From: Ligustrum vulgare
Lineage: Eukaryota > Streptophyta > Magnoliopsida > Lamiales > Oleaceae
NCBI GenBank assembly: GCA_963555705.1
Contig: OY743189.1
Span: 2,745,501-2,809,500, forward strand
Direction of reading: 5' to 3'
DNA length: 64,000 nucleotides
Part shown: positions 49,795-59,400 of the stretch, piece after piece
How the letters are laid out: every line of letters begins with the position of its first letter
Position numbering within the stretch: the first letter of the stretch is position 1
Program-made: the position numbers and the translations under genes
The notes under the pieces: model-generated
The model's input: only the letters and a program-made list of their open reading frames with translations
The model's database searches: none
What the model was told of the DNA's origin: nothing

Positions 49795-51580
49795 ATGGCC
49801 GATGGGACACACAGTAAGCTGATGGAGGAGAACGTTAAGAAGCTGGAGAAAGAAATGGGGGTAATGGGCGAGTCAATTAAAGAGAATTCCACACAGATTC
49901 AGCTAATGGGTACAAAGCTGGATATAATGGAACAACTGATAAGGGATCAAAATCAAAAGTATGATGCAATAGTTGTAGGATTTGCTCCTAAAAATGGAAA
50001 GGATATAATGACAAAAGAAGAAAACTCAAGCACACTGAACGCTAAAGGTATTCTCCCAACCCCTATGAAGTTGGATTCAGGTCGGAGTATGGATGATTTG
50101 TCTGGATCTAGAGAATTTAGGCCACAAAATAAAACACCCAGGATTGATTTTCCCTTCTTTGATGGCGAGGGACCAAGAGAATGGGTAAGGAAGGGGAACA
50201 AATACTTAGATACGTAAAGGATTGAAGATGAGGAGAAAGTCTTCATAGCCCAAATGTATTTGAAGGGAAGGGCAAATTCTTGGTACTCAGGATATGTAGC
50301 AACTCATTCCCACATCTTATGGTATGAAATGTCAGAGGCTATGTGCAGGAAGTTTATTGAAAAATCGGAGGAAGAAATCATGGAAAAGACTTCTATAAAC
50401 TCAAACAAAAGGGAACTGTGGAAGAATACATTGAAGCATATGAACAACTTAAATCACAGGTAGTTCAGTCCCTTCCAAACCATCCTGAATCCTACTACAT
50501 AGCTATATTTTCCAATGGCCTGAAAACTTAGATTAGATCTACGCTTAAAATCATGGAACCCTACCTGATAAGGCTTTCACCGTAGCCTTGTTGATGGAGT
50601 CCACTATTAAAGCCATCAAAGAACCTCTCAAAACAAATAAACCCAACCTACAATCTAAATGGCCATATCACTACACTAAACCTCCAGATAATAAGCCTAC
50701 CCCCACTATCTAGTGATGACAATGGTACGGGTATGGGTCGGGGACCTCATCCCCATCCCCGTTACATGCGGGGTGGGGTCGGGGCAGGTGGGGACGAGGA
50801 TTAAAAATTCCCCTTTAAATTCCCGTTATTATTATTATTTTTGGATCAACCTTTTTTTAAAAAAAAAAAAACTAAAACTTATTATCCCATGCCTTTAAGT
50901 TAGTAATATAGGTTGGAGTCATCCAACTTGATTTAAAAGAATATATAATTTTTCAAAATGTATTGAATTTTTATATTTTTAGTAGTTTTTAATTTTTTAA
51001 ATTATAAACGGGGCGGGGATGGGTCGGGGACCTCAATCCCATCCCCATCTCCATCCCCATCCCGTAACGGGCATAAAATCACTATCATCCCCGCCCCATT
51101 CGGGGTGGGTCCCCGCGGGGATCGATTCTCACGGGAAAAATTGCCATCACTACCACTATCAAACCATACCAAAATCTACCACCCATCAAAACCTTGCCAA
51201 AATCTAAAAATACTGCCCTATTCAAATTTAAAACCATTTCTCCAAATGACCTAGATACAAAGAGAAGGATGGGACTATGCTTCAAGTGTGATGAAAAGTA
51301 TCATGTGGGGCATGTATGCAAGAATAAGCAGCTAAACTTCTTACTACTAGAAAATGAAGGGGAATGTGAGCGGGAAATGAAGGGGAATGATCCTGAGAGG
51401 GCATAAATTGGAGAGGGGGAAAAGGAGGAAGTGATGGAGATCTCACTCCATCCTTTAATGGGAAGTGGTAAACCCAAGACTATAAGGATACCGGGCAACA
51501 TAAAAGGGAGGAAGATATATATCCTGATAAAAAATTTTGCAGGTGCTCGTGAGGTAAAGGAAAAATGCAGAAATGGAGAA
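49795..51580 (+). pseudogene. gag and start of protease of Ty3 element C
   Basis: Starts M-A-D-G-T-H-S-K-L with a coiled-coil-like N-terminus, then RIDFPFFDGEGPREWVRK, followed by TAA at 50215-50217. Retrotransposon-gag features continue (FIAQMYLKGRANSWY; EEYIEAYEQLKSQV) across a frameshift near 50390. A hAT MITE interrupts it at 50711-51152. The CCHC-like knuckle C-F-K-C-D-E-K-Y-H-V-G-H-V-C is near 51280-51321. The start of the protease (IPGNIKGRKIYILI) is near 51485-51530, where the catalytic DSG should follow but does not. Rest of protease, RT and RNase H are deleted. Confidence 0.88.
50711..51152 (+). mobile_element. hAT MITE, 442 bp, inside gag of Ty3 element C
   Basis: Perfect 8-bp duplication CCACTATC at 50703-50710 and 51153-51160. 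Inverted ends TAGTGATGACAA and TAGTGATGGCAA (reverse complement) match 11 of 12. Subterminal blocks are rich in GGGTCGGGGA and its complement CCCCATCCCC, in opposite orientation. No coding capacity; A12 tract in the middle. Confidence 0.93.
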
Positions 51581-51609
51581 GATGATTTTATGGACTGATA
51601 GTATAAAAC

Positions 51610-52048
51610 TGTAACGTGGTGTATTAATTCTCTAGTGTTTCAGTTTCAAAATTTGAAAGGTTGAAATTCAAGACTGCAACTCATTATGGTAAATAAATCT
51701 GTTATTGATTGGCAACAACAGTTTTGAGACGTTTGGAAAAAAAATCTTAATTTTCATTTTTGGCTGGGAGTTTCACGTAGTCTGAATTGATTGAATTTTA
51801 AAAATAATAATATTAAAATAAGAAATCTAGAGATTGGATTTAAAAATAATGATTTGGATTCAATATGAAGTAATAATTTTGGACAAATTTAAAATCGCAA
51901 ATCGGACTTAAATATTTCAACGATTAAATTTCTTTCTTAAAATTTTACAATGATTTATATGGCTAGACGAACACGTTTTCATTAAAAATTGGGTGAAATC
52001 GTATCGACAAGTTTTAATAAATTTAATAATAAAATCTCAGTCGCTACA
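51610..52048 (-). repeat. Fragmentary solo LTR (TGTAGCGAC type), minus strand
   Basis: Starts at 52048 (TGTAGCGACTGAG) and ends near 51610 (CGTTACA), the same terminal style as the LTRs at 36714 and 39860 but much shorter. It lies between the gag/protease remnant and the integrase remnant of element C. Flanks AAAAC and CCCAG do not match. Confidence 0.6.
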
Positions 52049-52117
52049 CCCAGAGTATCAATACGGATAGAGACAAGGTCTTCACTAGTACATTTTGGAG
52101 GGAATTATTTTCTCTTA
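52049..52117 (+). pseudogene. Integrase fragment of Ty3 element C, left of the pararetrovirus
   Basis: Reads Q-S-I-N-T-D-R-D-K-V-F-T-S-T-F-W-R-E-L-F-S-L. This is the integrase core around the second catalytic Asp. It is cut after TTTCTCTTA (52109-52117) and resumes at 60596 with the same nine bases. Confidence 0.88.
52109..52117. repeat. Left copy of the 9-bp direct repeat flanking the pararetrovirus
   Basis: TTTCTCTTA, identical to 60596-60604. Together they rebuild the uninterrupted integrase reading ...E-L-F-S-L-M-G-T. A slightly longer, imperfect duplication (TTATT...TTTCTCTTA) is possible. Confidence 0.85.
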
Positions 52118-52165
52118 GGACCTTGCTACACTTACTAACAAAACTGTACTAACAGTTGTACTAAC
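52118..52165 (+). repeat. Left terminal inverted repeat with three TACTAAC motifs
   Basis: CTACACTTACTAACAAA at 52126-52142 pairs with CTAGACTTACTAACAAA read inward from the right end (60586-60570), 16 of 17, at the same distance from the 9-bp repeat. TACTAAC recurs at 52133, 52147 and 52159. The outer eight bases match poorly. Confidence 0.75.
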
Positions 52166-52226
52166 GACTAAAAGACAAAATTTTTGAATGTTTAATTACT
52201 ATGTTATCCTTCTAGTTATAATTCTT

Positions 52227-52562
52227 TTAACTTTCTGATGTTATGTCTATATCTCTAAATTTGTTGTTTACATAAAATGCGTAATATATACTATTATATG
52301 TTAAACTCTTTTCTTCAATAATTATATTTAATTCTTCAATTTTTTTCTCTAGATCACTAATTATTCTTCCTCTATTTACTATAATTCTAGTAAATTGTGA
52401 AAAATCTGTGAATGTGGGTTCTTTTATTGCGTAGTCTAATAAATCATAAAATCTTCCTAAATCTTCTCTTACAACTTCTAATTGTTTAATTGTTTCTTCT
52501 CTTAAATACTTAAAGTCGTTTACTTCTGAAGGATTTAGTTCTATTAAATGTTCTGAATTCAT
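52227..52562 (-). CDS. Pararetroviral small ORF, 111 aa, coiled-coil-like
   Basis: ATG at 52562-52560. The product is rich in Glu, Leu and Ile, with heptad-like spacing in two stretches (residues about 18-45 and 62-90). No known motif, signal peptide or membrane segment. It lies downstream of the TATA box and polyadenylation signal in the viral sense, so in a circular genome it would be among the first ORFs of the transcript. Small coiled-coil proteins upstream of the polyprotein are known in badnaviruses and tungroviruses, where some bind virions. Equivalence here is speculative. Confidence 0.6.
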   Translation of the reverse strand: MNSEHLIELNPSEVNDFKYLREETIKQLEVVREDLGRFYDLLDYAIKEPTFTDFSQFTRIIVNRGRIISDLEKKIEELNIIIEEKSLTYNSIYYAFYVNNKFRDIDITSES

Positions 52563-53215
52563 AAATTATAAAACTATTTAAATTTAAGCTATTAATTCAA
52601 ATCCTTTTCCAATAGTTAATTCTAGGAATAATAAAAACAAATTTTCAACATATATAAAAACATGCAAGAGATATCATAAGCAAAATGATAAATTTAAGAC
52701 TTTAATAACAGTAATTGTATAATATCAATAAAAAAGACGATATATAATCCACTATAAATAATCAATAATACTTCTTTCTATCTATGGGTCCATCACGCTT
52801 CTTTGTAAATCTGATTTTAAAAGATTTTTGACCAAATACTCTTCAGTTATTTATCTAAGTATTAAACACATCTTCATAGAAGATCGTTGCTGCTCGAAAG
52901 ACTTATGCATTGAAGGATGCTTGAAAGACTTACTCCAACATTTTCTGTTTAACACTTAAACAAACACTTCAAAGAGGTTCAGCACAATCCAGTTTCGTTT
53001 CCTACCTCTGGATGTACTCTTTCAACAAAAGTTTTATAAAGAATAAACTTATGGACTCATAAATAAATAGAGTATTACTAACTATTTATAGCTTCATATA
53101 TATCTATGTGAAGTTTAGTTACTCATACCTTCTGCTAACTGTTTCTGAATTGGTTTGATGAAAGAAAATTTTGAACTAGGAATGAAAAGAAAGACAATAG
53201 ATAGAGAATATAGAT
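52563..53215 (-). promoter_or_regulatory. Putative leader of the pararetroviral transcript
   Basis: About 650 nt between the polyadenylation signal and the 111-aa ORF without a long frame. A second TATA-like CTATAAATAG lies at 53091-53082. Several short upstream ATGs are present, as in caulimovirid leaders. Confidence 0.45.
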
Positions 53216-53216
53216 T

Positions 53217-53222
53217 TTTATT
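53217..53222 (-). terminator. Polyadenylation signal AATAAA close behind the TATA box
   Basis: AATAAA about 50 nt downstream of the TATA box. Pararetroviruses place this signal just after the transcription start so that it is skipped once and used after a full circuit, giving terminally redundant RNA. Confidence 0.55.
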
Positions 53223-53269
53223 GCTGAAAACTCATATGATTTTCGGATGCTTACAATGAGGAGAGACTC

Positions 53270-53281
53270 CTCCTTTTATAG
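53270..53281 (-). promoter_or_regulatory. Probable pararetroviral TATA box
   Basis: Minus strand CTATAAAAGGAGG just before GAGTCTCTCC, like the TATA plus purine context of caulimovirid full-length promoters. It lies about 160 nt after the end of the 98-aa ORF. Confidence 0.6.
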
Positions 53282-53442
53282 TTGGAAAAAGCAAAGTTTG
53301 GGAAACAAGATAATATTCCCTATCTTTTACATACTTGGCTAAGATTTAAAGTAGATAAAGTAAAGCTAAAGTTACAATAATTTTTGCTGCTTTTCTAAAG
53401 CTTCACATGGGTCTGAACCCCCATGCCTTGAATAATTCGTGT

Positions 53443-53739
53443 TCAGACAAGGTATGCTTCATCTTCATTATAGTTGAGTAGGTCCCCACAATTATTACAT
53501 TTGTGACCAGTTTCTACCTCCATTAAGTGATGTAAATATTCATAGGCTTCTTTGCTAAGATCCAAATTGCTGACAAGTATATTCTCAGCATATTCTCTTA
53601 ATTTCCATAATTGACAATTAACTTGATTAATTCTTGCAATGCTGTAGATCAATAATTTGTCATCATTAGATTCATATACCCAAACATTAGTTTGTGTAAG
53701 GGTATCCCTTAATTCAGTGTACATTACTCTAAATCCCAA
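53443..53739 (-). CDS. Pararetroviral small ORF, 98 aa, with Cys pair
   Basis: ATG at 53739-53737 overlaps the last 11 nt of ORF B in another frame, so it would rely on reinitiation or leaky scanning. The C-terminus carries H-K-C-N-N-C-G (residues about 78-84), half of a zinc-ribbon-like site. The rest is probably helical. No known family recognised. In cavemo- and solendoviruses a translation transactivator ORF follows the RT ORF, but this product is far too short for that protein and lacks its recognisable core. Confidence 0.6.
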   Translation of the reverse strand: MGFRVMYTELRDTLTQTNVWVYESNDDKLLIYSIARINQVNCQLWKLREYAENILVSNLDLSKEAYEYLHHLMEVETGHKCNNCGDLLNYNEDEAYLV

Positions 53740-56488
53740 TGCCCTTTTTTTCTGGAATAGCTTTTATCTGTTCCTCTTTGTTAAATGGTTTTATTTCTGG
53801 TTCTGAAAGAATAGCTTTGCTAGTTACTCCGAGTTTTACAATATGTTCTGCCCTTAGAAATTCTTCATCAATAAATTCTGGAATGGCTGAGTAAATCCTG
53901 ACATAGATCTTTTCAGCTTTGGTAATTCCAAAATATGTTTTCACTGCTGCCTTGATAGAATTAGGTAATAATGATATTTCCTTCATATCCTTGCTAGGGT
54001 AGATGCACTGAATAAGTCCTTGGTCAAACAGTCCCCTGACTGTTCTTGGTTCTGCTCCTGGAAAAATAATTGTTTTATTGATTTTTTGATGGCTAATTGT
54101 CCTTAGCCATTCTCCTTCTTTTGTCCTCTTGTTTAGATACTCCACATACTTCAAGAATGTCTCTAGTTTCTTCATAACTTTCTCCTTTTCTGATAGTTCC
54201 TTTGTTACGACTGCTGGTTTCTTCGCAGCTTCTAAAAAAGTTTCTTTAGATGGTTCAATAGTTTTGCTAATGGCTTTGGAAGATGAACTTCCAATAATTG
54301 ATACATTAGATACTTCTTCCTCAATAGGAAGTTCTACAGATAAATTCTTCACTGGAGAGGATTGTGATCCTCCTTTGTACATTTCCTCAAGAGAATTAAC
54401 CATTGACTTGTAAAAGGCTAGTTCACTGTTAATTTGTACAATCTGCGCCATGCAAGTATTCACATGGTTGAATAGATTTGAATAGTTGATATTCATTTGA
54501 CCCATGGCCAAGTTAATTTCTTCTACTTTTTTAAGTATGTCTTCATGTCTTGATAAATAATCTGCAATAACATTGTCAGTACCCTTAATATGAATAATTT
54601 CAAAATCATAATGACTAAGTTCTACTTGCCATCTAATTAACCTTTTATTTGCAATAGTTGGATCAATTTCTTTAGTTAACCAATATTTAACTTGTGTATT
54701 ATCTGTTCTAATTTTGAATTTTGTAGTAACAATAAATAATTCAAATTTTTTAATAGCAAACTTTACAGCTAATAATTCTTTTTCATTTATATGATAATTA
54801 GTTTGAGTTTGAGTAAAACTGCCACTAGTATACTGTGCAATCCTTTCCTCATCCTCATTTGGATAAATATATTTAAGTACTGCTCCCCATGCTGTTTCAC
54901 ATGCATCGGTTTCTATAATCCAATCACATTCTTTTTTGGGTAATTCTAATTCTGGTAAATCTTTACAAAGGTCTTTAATTTTTTGTACTTCTTCTTCTTC
55001 ATCTTTAGACCATGGTGTCCATCTAGTTTTTTCTTTTAATCTTTTTTGTAATGGGATTAAATGTTTTGCTAAGTTAGGTACATATTTCCTAGTCTGATTT
55101 ACAATTCCTAAAAAGCTTTGTAATTGTGTTTTATCTTTTATATGATTGTCAAATTCTTGTATTTTTGTACCAATATGTTTTTGGAGTTTTATTCCTTCTT
55201 GGCTTATTATAGATCCCAAAAATTCTACCTTTTCTTTAGCTATCTCCATTTTTGTAGCTGATAATATAATTCCATTATTCCTTACAATATCTATAAAAAT
55301 ATTTAGATGTTTTAAGTGGTCTTGTCTGGTTTCAGAGTAAATAAGAACATCATCAATATATACTGTAATAAAATGATAGTAATCTTTAAATATTTTATCC
55401 ATATACCTTTGGAATTCTCCTGGACTATTTTTAAATCCAAAAGGTAATACATTCCATTCATAAAATCCTTGTGGTACCGTAAAAGCTGTTAAATGTCTAG
55501 ATTCTTCAGTTAACATAATATGATAAAATCCTGATTTGAGATCAAATTTAGAGAAATATTTCTTTCCTCTAATTTGATTAAATAATACCTGTTGGTTTGG
55601 TATTGGATATTTTAATTCTTTTGTATAAGTGTTTAACCTTTTATAATTAATTACCATTCTAGATTTTCCTCTTTTTTGTTCTGAATGTTTTATTACAATG
55701 AAGGCTGGACTACTATGTTTACTATTAGATTCTCTAATAAATTTCTTTTCTAGCATTTCTTTTATGTGCATTTCAAATTCAGGTAATTCTTTTGGTGTAT
55801 GTTTAATTGGTTTTACACTAATAATCTTAGTATCATCTTCTAGTATAATTTCTGCCATAGGCTTATTTATGTGCCATTTTTCCAAAGGATTATCTCCTGA
55901 TAATTTTAATAATTTTTCTGTAATATTTTTTATTACAATTTGATCAAAATGTTCTTGTACTAGATTTATTCTATTTTTGTTAGGCATAAATTGTGTTGTT
56001 TGTGTTAATTTTTGTCTATCCTCACCACGTTGAGCTGCTATATGAGGCATTTTTTCTCTACAGTAAGGATCATTAATTCTTATTGCAATTGCTATATGGT
56101 GGCAAGGCGTAGATAAAAGTATAACTTTTTCATCAATAGTTATTGGATAATATTGTTTTATGAAGTTATTTCCTAATAATATATCCCCTGGCATATCATC
56201 AAATTGATATACATAAGGTATTTGTAATTCATATTTTCCTATTTGTATTTTAACATTCCTTGCTACTTTAGTTATTAGGTTTGTGCTTCCATCAAATCCT
56301 GCAAGTATTACTCTTTCTTCATTATCTTTTTTATTACTCCACATTTCTGGGGGTAATACATTTTCTTTAAATAAACAGGATGATGCTCCTGTATCAAACA
56401 ATGCATGATAATTTCTACTAAGATATCCATTGTAATTCATTTTGATTAGTATATAAATATGTTCTCTTCCTCCTTGTATTTTATTCAT
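53729..56488 (-). CDS. Pararetroviral ORF B: aspartic protease, reverse transcriptase, RNase H and C-terminal domain (919 aa)
   Basis: ATG 56488-56486 overlaps the stop of ORF A as ATGA, a reinitiation arrangement. Retropepsin-like domain: D32-T-G-A and LLGNNF at 104-109. Reverse transcriptase about 245-430: FSKFDLKSGFYHI, LPFGFKNSPGEFQ and catalytic Y-I-D-D at 377-380. RNase H about 525-648 with Asp528, Glu571, Asp596 and Asp643. These catalytic residues are all present. Residues 660-919 have a Ser-rich linker (about 715-745), then a conserved-looking domain with no name I can give. No integrase follows. The frame has no stop or frameshift. It would replicate the genome by reverse transcription in the cytoplasm. 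Confidence 0.93.
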   Translation of the reverse strand: MNKIQGGREHIYILIKMNYNGYLSRNYHALFDTGASSCLFKENVLPPEMWSNKKDNEERVILAGFDGSTNLITKVARNVKIQIGKYELQIPYVYQFDDMPGDILLGNNFIKQYYPITIDEKVILLSTPCHHIAIAIRINDPYCREKMPHIAAQRGEDRQKLTQTTQFMPNKNRINLVQEHFDQIVIKNITEKLLKLSGDNPLEKWHINKPMAEIILEDDTKIISVKPIKHTPKELPEFEMHIKEMLEKKFIRESNSKHSSPAFIVIKHSEQKRGKSRMVINYKRLNTYTKELKYPIPNQQVLFNQIRGKKYFSKFDLKSGFYHIMLTEESRHLTAFTVPQGFYEWNVLPFGFKNSPGEFQRYMDKIFKDYYHFITVYIDDVLIYSETRQDHLKHLNIFIDIVRNNGIILSATKMEIAKEKVEFLGSIISQEGIKLQKHIGTKIQEFDNHIKDKTQLQSFLGIVNQTRKYVPNLAKHLIPLQKRLKEKTRWTPWSKDEEEEVQKIKDLCKDLPELELPKKECDWIIETDACETAWGAVLKYIYPNEDEERIAQYTSGSFTQTQTNYHINEKELLAVKFAIKKFELFIVTTKFKIRTDNTQVKYWLTKEIDPTIANKRLIRWQVELSHYDFEIIHIKGTDNVIADYLSRHEDILKKVEEINLAMGQMNINYSNLFNHVNTCMAQIVQINSELAFYKSMVNSLEEMYKGGSQSSPVKNLSVELPIEEEVSNVSIIGSSSSKAISKTIEPSKETFLEAAKKPAVVTKELSEKEKVMKKLETFLKYVEYLNKRTKEGEWLRTISHQKINKTIIFPGAEPRTVRGLFDQGLIQCIYPSKDMKEISLLPNSIKAAVKTYFGITKAEKIYVRIYSAIPEFIDEEFLRAEHIVKLGVTSKAILSEPEIKPFNKEEQIKAIPEKKGIGI

Positions 56489-59400
56489 AATAACCTTGGT
56501 ATAACTAAATTTTCATTTTGTATTGTTAATAGCATTCTATCATCTTTTATGTAATATGGTTTTACTTGCTCTAAGAAGTCTGTTCCTAATAGTAATTCCG
56601 TATTTACCTTTCCTGTATGTTCTACGTACATGTTTATGATTATTTCATTTCTTTTATTTATTCTTATTGGTAATTCTACATAAGTATCCATGGGATGAAT
56701 ATTTCCATAATAATCTTGTATTTGAATTGAATTATTCGTTACTTTAAGTTCTAAGTCTCCTATTATGTTTTCTTTTATATGAGATACAGTTGCTCCAGTA
56801 TCTATTAATACTTTCTGCTCTTTCCATTCTCCATTTATTCTAATTTCTATCATAACTTCAAATTGTTTTGTCTCATTTCTTTTAGATAGATTCATTCTTG
56901 GTATTTTTCTATGTATTTTTGTCATTATTTGTTTTTCTGAATCATTCCTATTTTCTATTTCAGGTAATGATTTTGTACTAGTATTTCTTCTTAGGCTAAT
57001 TGATCTTCTTCCGAATTCTATTTGTGGTTTATCCATATTTACTAATCTTTTAGCTTGATTGAAATCTATTTCTATATCTTCTGGTATTGTCATTCTTGGA
57101 TTTTCTTTAGCTGGTTTGTATTCCAATAAATTCTGAAATATGGGTTCTATTATATGTGTTCTTGTAGCATTCTTAATTTTTACTTCATGTTTACTAGTAA
57201 AAGCATATATTGTTCTAATAGTTAAACTTATAGTTTTACTTCCTGGTTCCATATCTATCCCTCTTAACCTGTAATATAATGTTAAGGCTTTATTTTTATT
57301 TTGTTCTCCCATACTTATGCTGAAATTTGGTCTTATTGTAAATTTTACTTTTTGGTACATTAAGTTTCCTGTTACAATTCCTATTAGAGCATCTTGTACT
57401 GAACTTACAATTCTATCATTCATAATATAGAATTCTATAGGTGTATCTATTCCTTCTCTAAAATAGGCTTTTGCTATAATTTGTACAGCTCCTAAATATA
57501 TGTTCTTTATTTTTCCTTTTAGTTCAGGATTCAATAGGTTTATTTCTTGTCTTATAATTTCTTCATTTATTATTGGTATTAATGTATTTCCTGTAGTATC
57601 TCTTATGTCTATAGGGTGACTATGGTTTCTTGCTACATATGCTATTTCTTTGTTTTTCTGCCAAAATGGTAAATTAAATATTTCTTTTGGTTCTACATCT
57701 AATTTTGATTTTAAGATCTTCTCATACATTTTAGGATTAAATATTAATCTTTCATTTAGTTGTTCTTCATTTTCTTCTAATTGATATTCATATTCTTTAG
57801 ATGTACCTTCTTCACTAATTTGTCTAATCATATTTATATATAAATATTCTTCTTCACTAGATTCATTAGATTCACTTTCTTCTGAAGATTCTAATTCCAT
57901 TATTGTATTTATTACTTCATGTTCTTCTAATTCATAAATTTCTTCATCTTCAAGAATTTCTTCCCATTCTTCTTCTTGTTCAATAGGTAATAAGTTATAA
58001 TTTTCTTTTTCTATTAATGAGATATACATCATATTTTTCTTTTTATCTTTCTTAGGACATTCTGGAGATATATGTCCTATTTCTCCACATGAATAGCATT
58101 TACATTTTCTAGGATTTTTAGGGTATGTTTTAGTTTTGTTTTGTTTTTGCCTTAAATATCTCTTGTATGGTACTCTATACCTTTTAAATGTTTTATTATA
58201 TGGTTTTTTATATTTATTAAATTTATTAAATTTATTTCTAAATTTATCTTTTCTATAGTATTTCTTTTTCTTATATTTTCTTTCTAGATGACATCCCCAT
58301 TGTGTTGGTTTATATTGTAATTTATCACAGCATAATGATTTTTTACTTGCTTTATGGAATTTTATCATATTATTTGCTTCCATACATTTTTCTTGTTGTC
58401 TCATTTCTATAAATTGTGTTCTTGCTCCTAAACTATTATTACTTAATGGTATTTCTAATTTTTCCCAGTCCTTAAATAATTCTAAATTCCATGGGTTTGG
58501 TAATTTAAAGAATATTTGGTTCATAATTTCCATACCATATGTTTCTTGATTATATTCTGCTTTTTCAAAATATTCTCTAAATTCACATGCAAATTGTTTA
58601 AAGTAACACATATCACATATTGATAGATTTTCTAACAAATATCTATGTCTTAGTTTTGAACTAATTTTGGTATCTCTGTCTATTACTAATGTGTATTCTC
58701 TTTTTAATGCATCTTCATATCTGCTTAAAATAGTTCCTATTTCATCTTGGTCATTTCCTCTAACTTGTCCTATATAAGTTTCTGTTAAATTTCCCCACCA
58801 TCTTGCAGTGGTTCCTATAAATGTATTTTCTAACATTAATTGTAATTGCTTTCCTGTTAATTCTTTGGTATAGGCCATCATAGTCATAGATTTCATCCAT
58901 AATTCTAATTCATGATCTACATCTTGCACACATCCTAAATCTATCCATCTTCCTTCTGAACTAATTTGTGTTTCCATACTTCTCCATGGTGTATATTCTA
59001 TAGGATAACTTTTACTTGGCTTGGTGTAATATTTTTGTTGTGGTATAAAATTATTTGTTTTGAAATTTGTGTTTTGTCTTTGATTCATATAGATTTCTGG
59101 TGTATTTTGTGGATTAGTATTACTTGTATTTTCTTTTTTAACTTGGTTAGTTCCTGGTTGTTGTATATATTCTGATGGATTTTGTCCTGCTGGTATTAAA
59201 GCTCTTTGTTGTTCATTCATATTAATTTCTTCTATTTTAAGATTTTTAAATTTTTCTATATAATCTTCTTCTGTTATGTAATCTTCTTCACCTTCTTTTT
59301 TAGGATTTTTCATAAATTTTTCTATTTGTTCAGTAATCATATTTATTCCTAATCTATTGATAACTTTAAATTCTTTGTCAGTTATTATTCTTTTAGGTTT

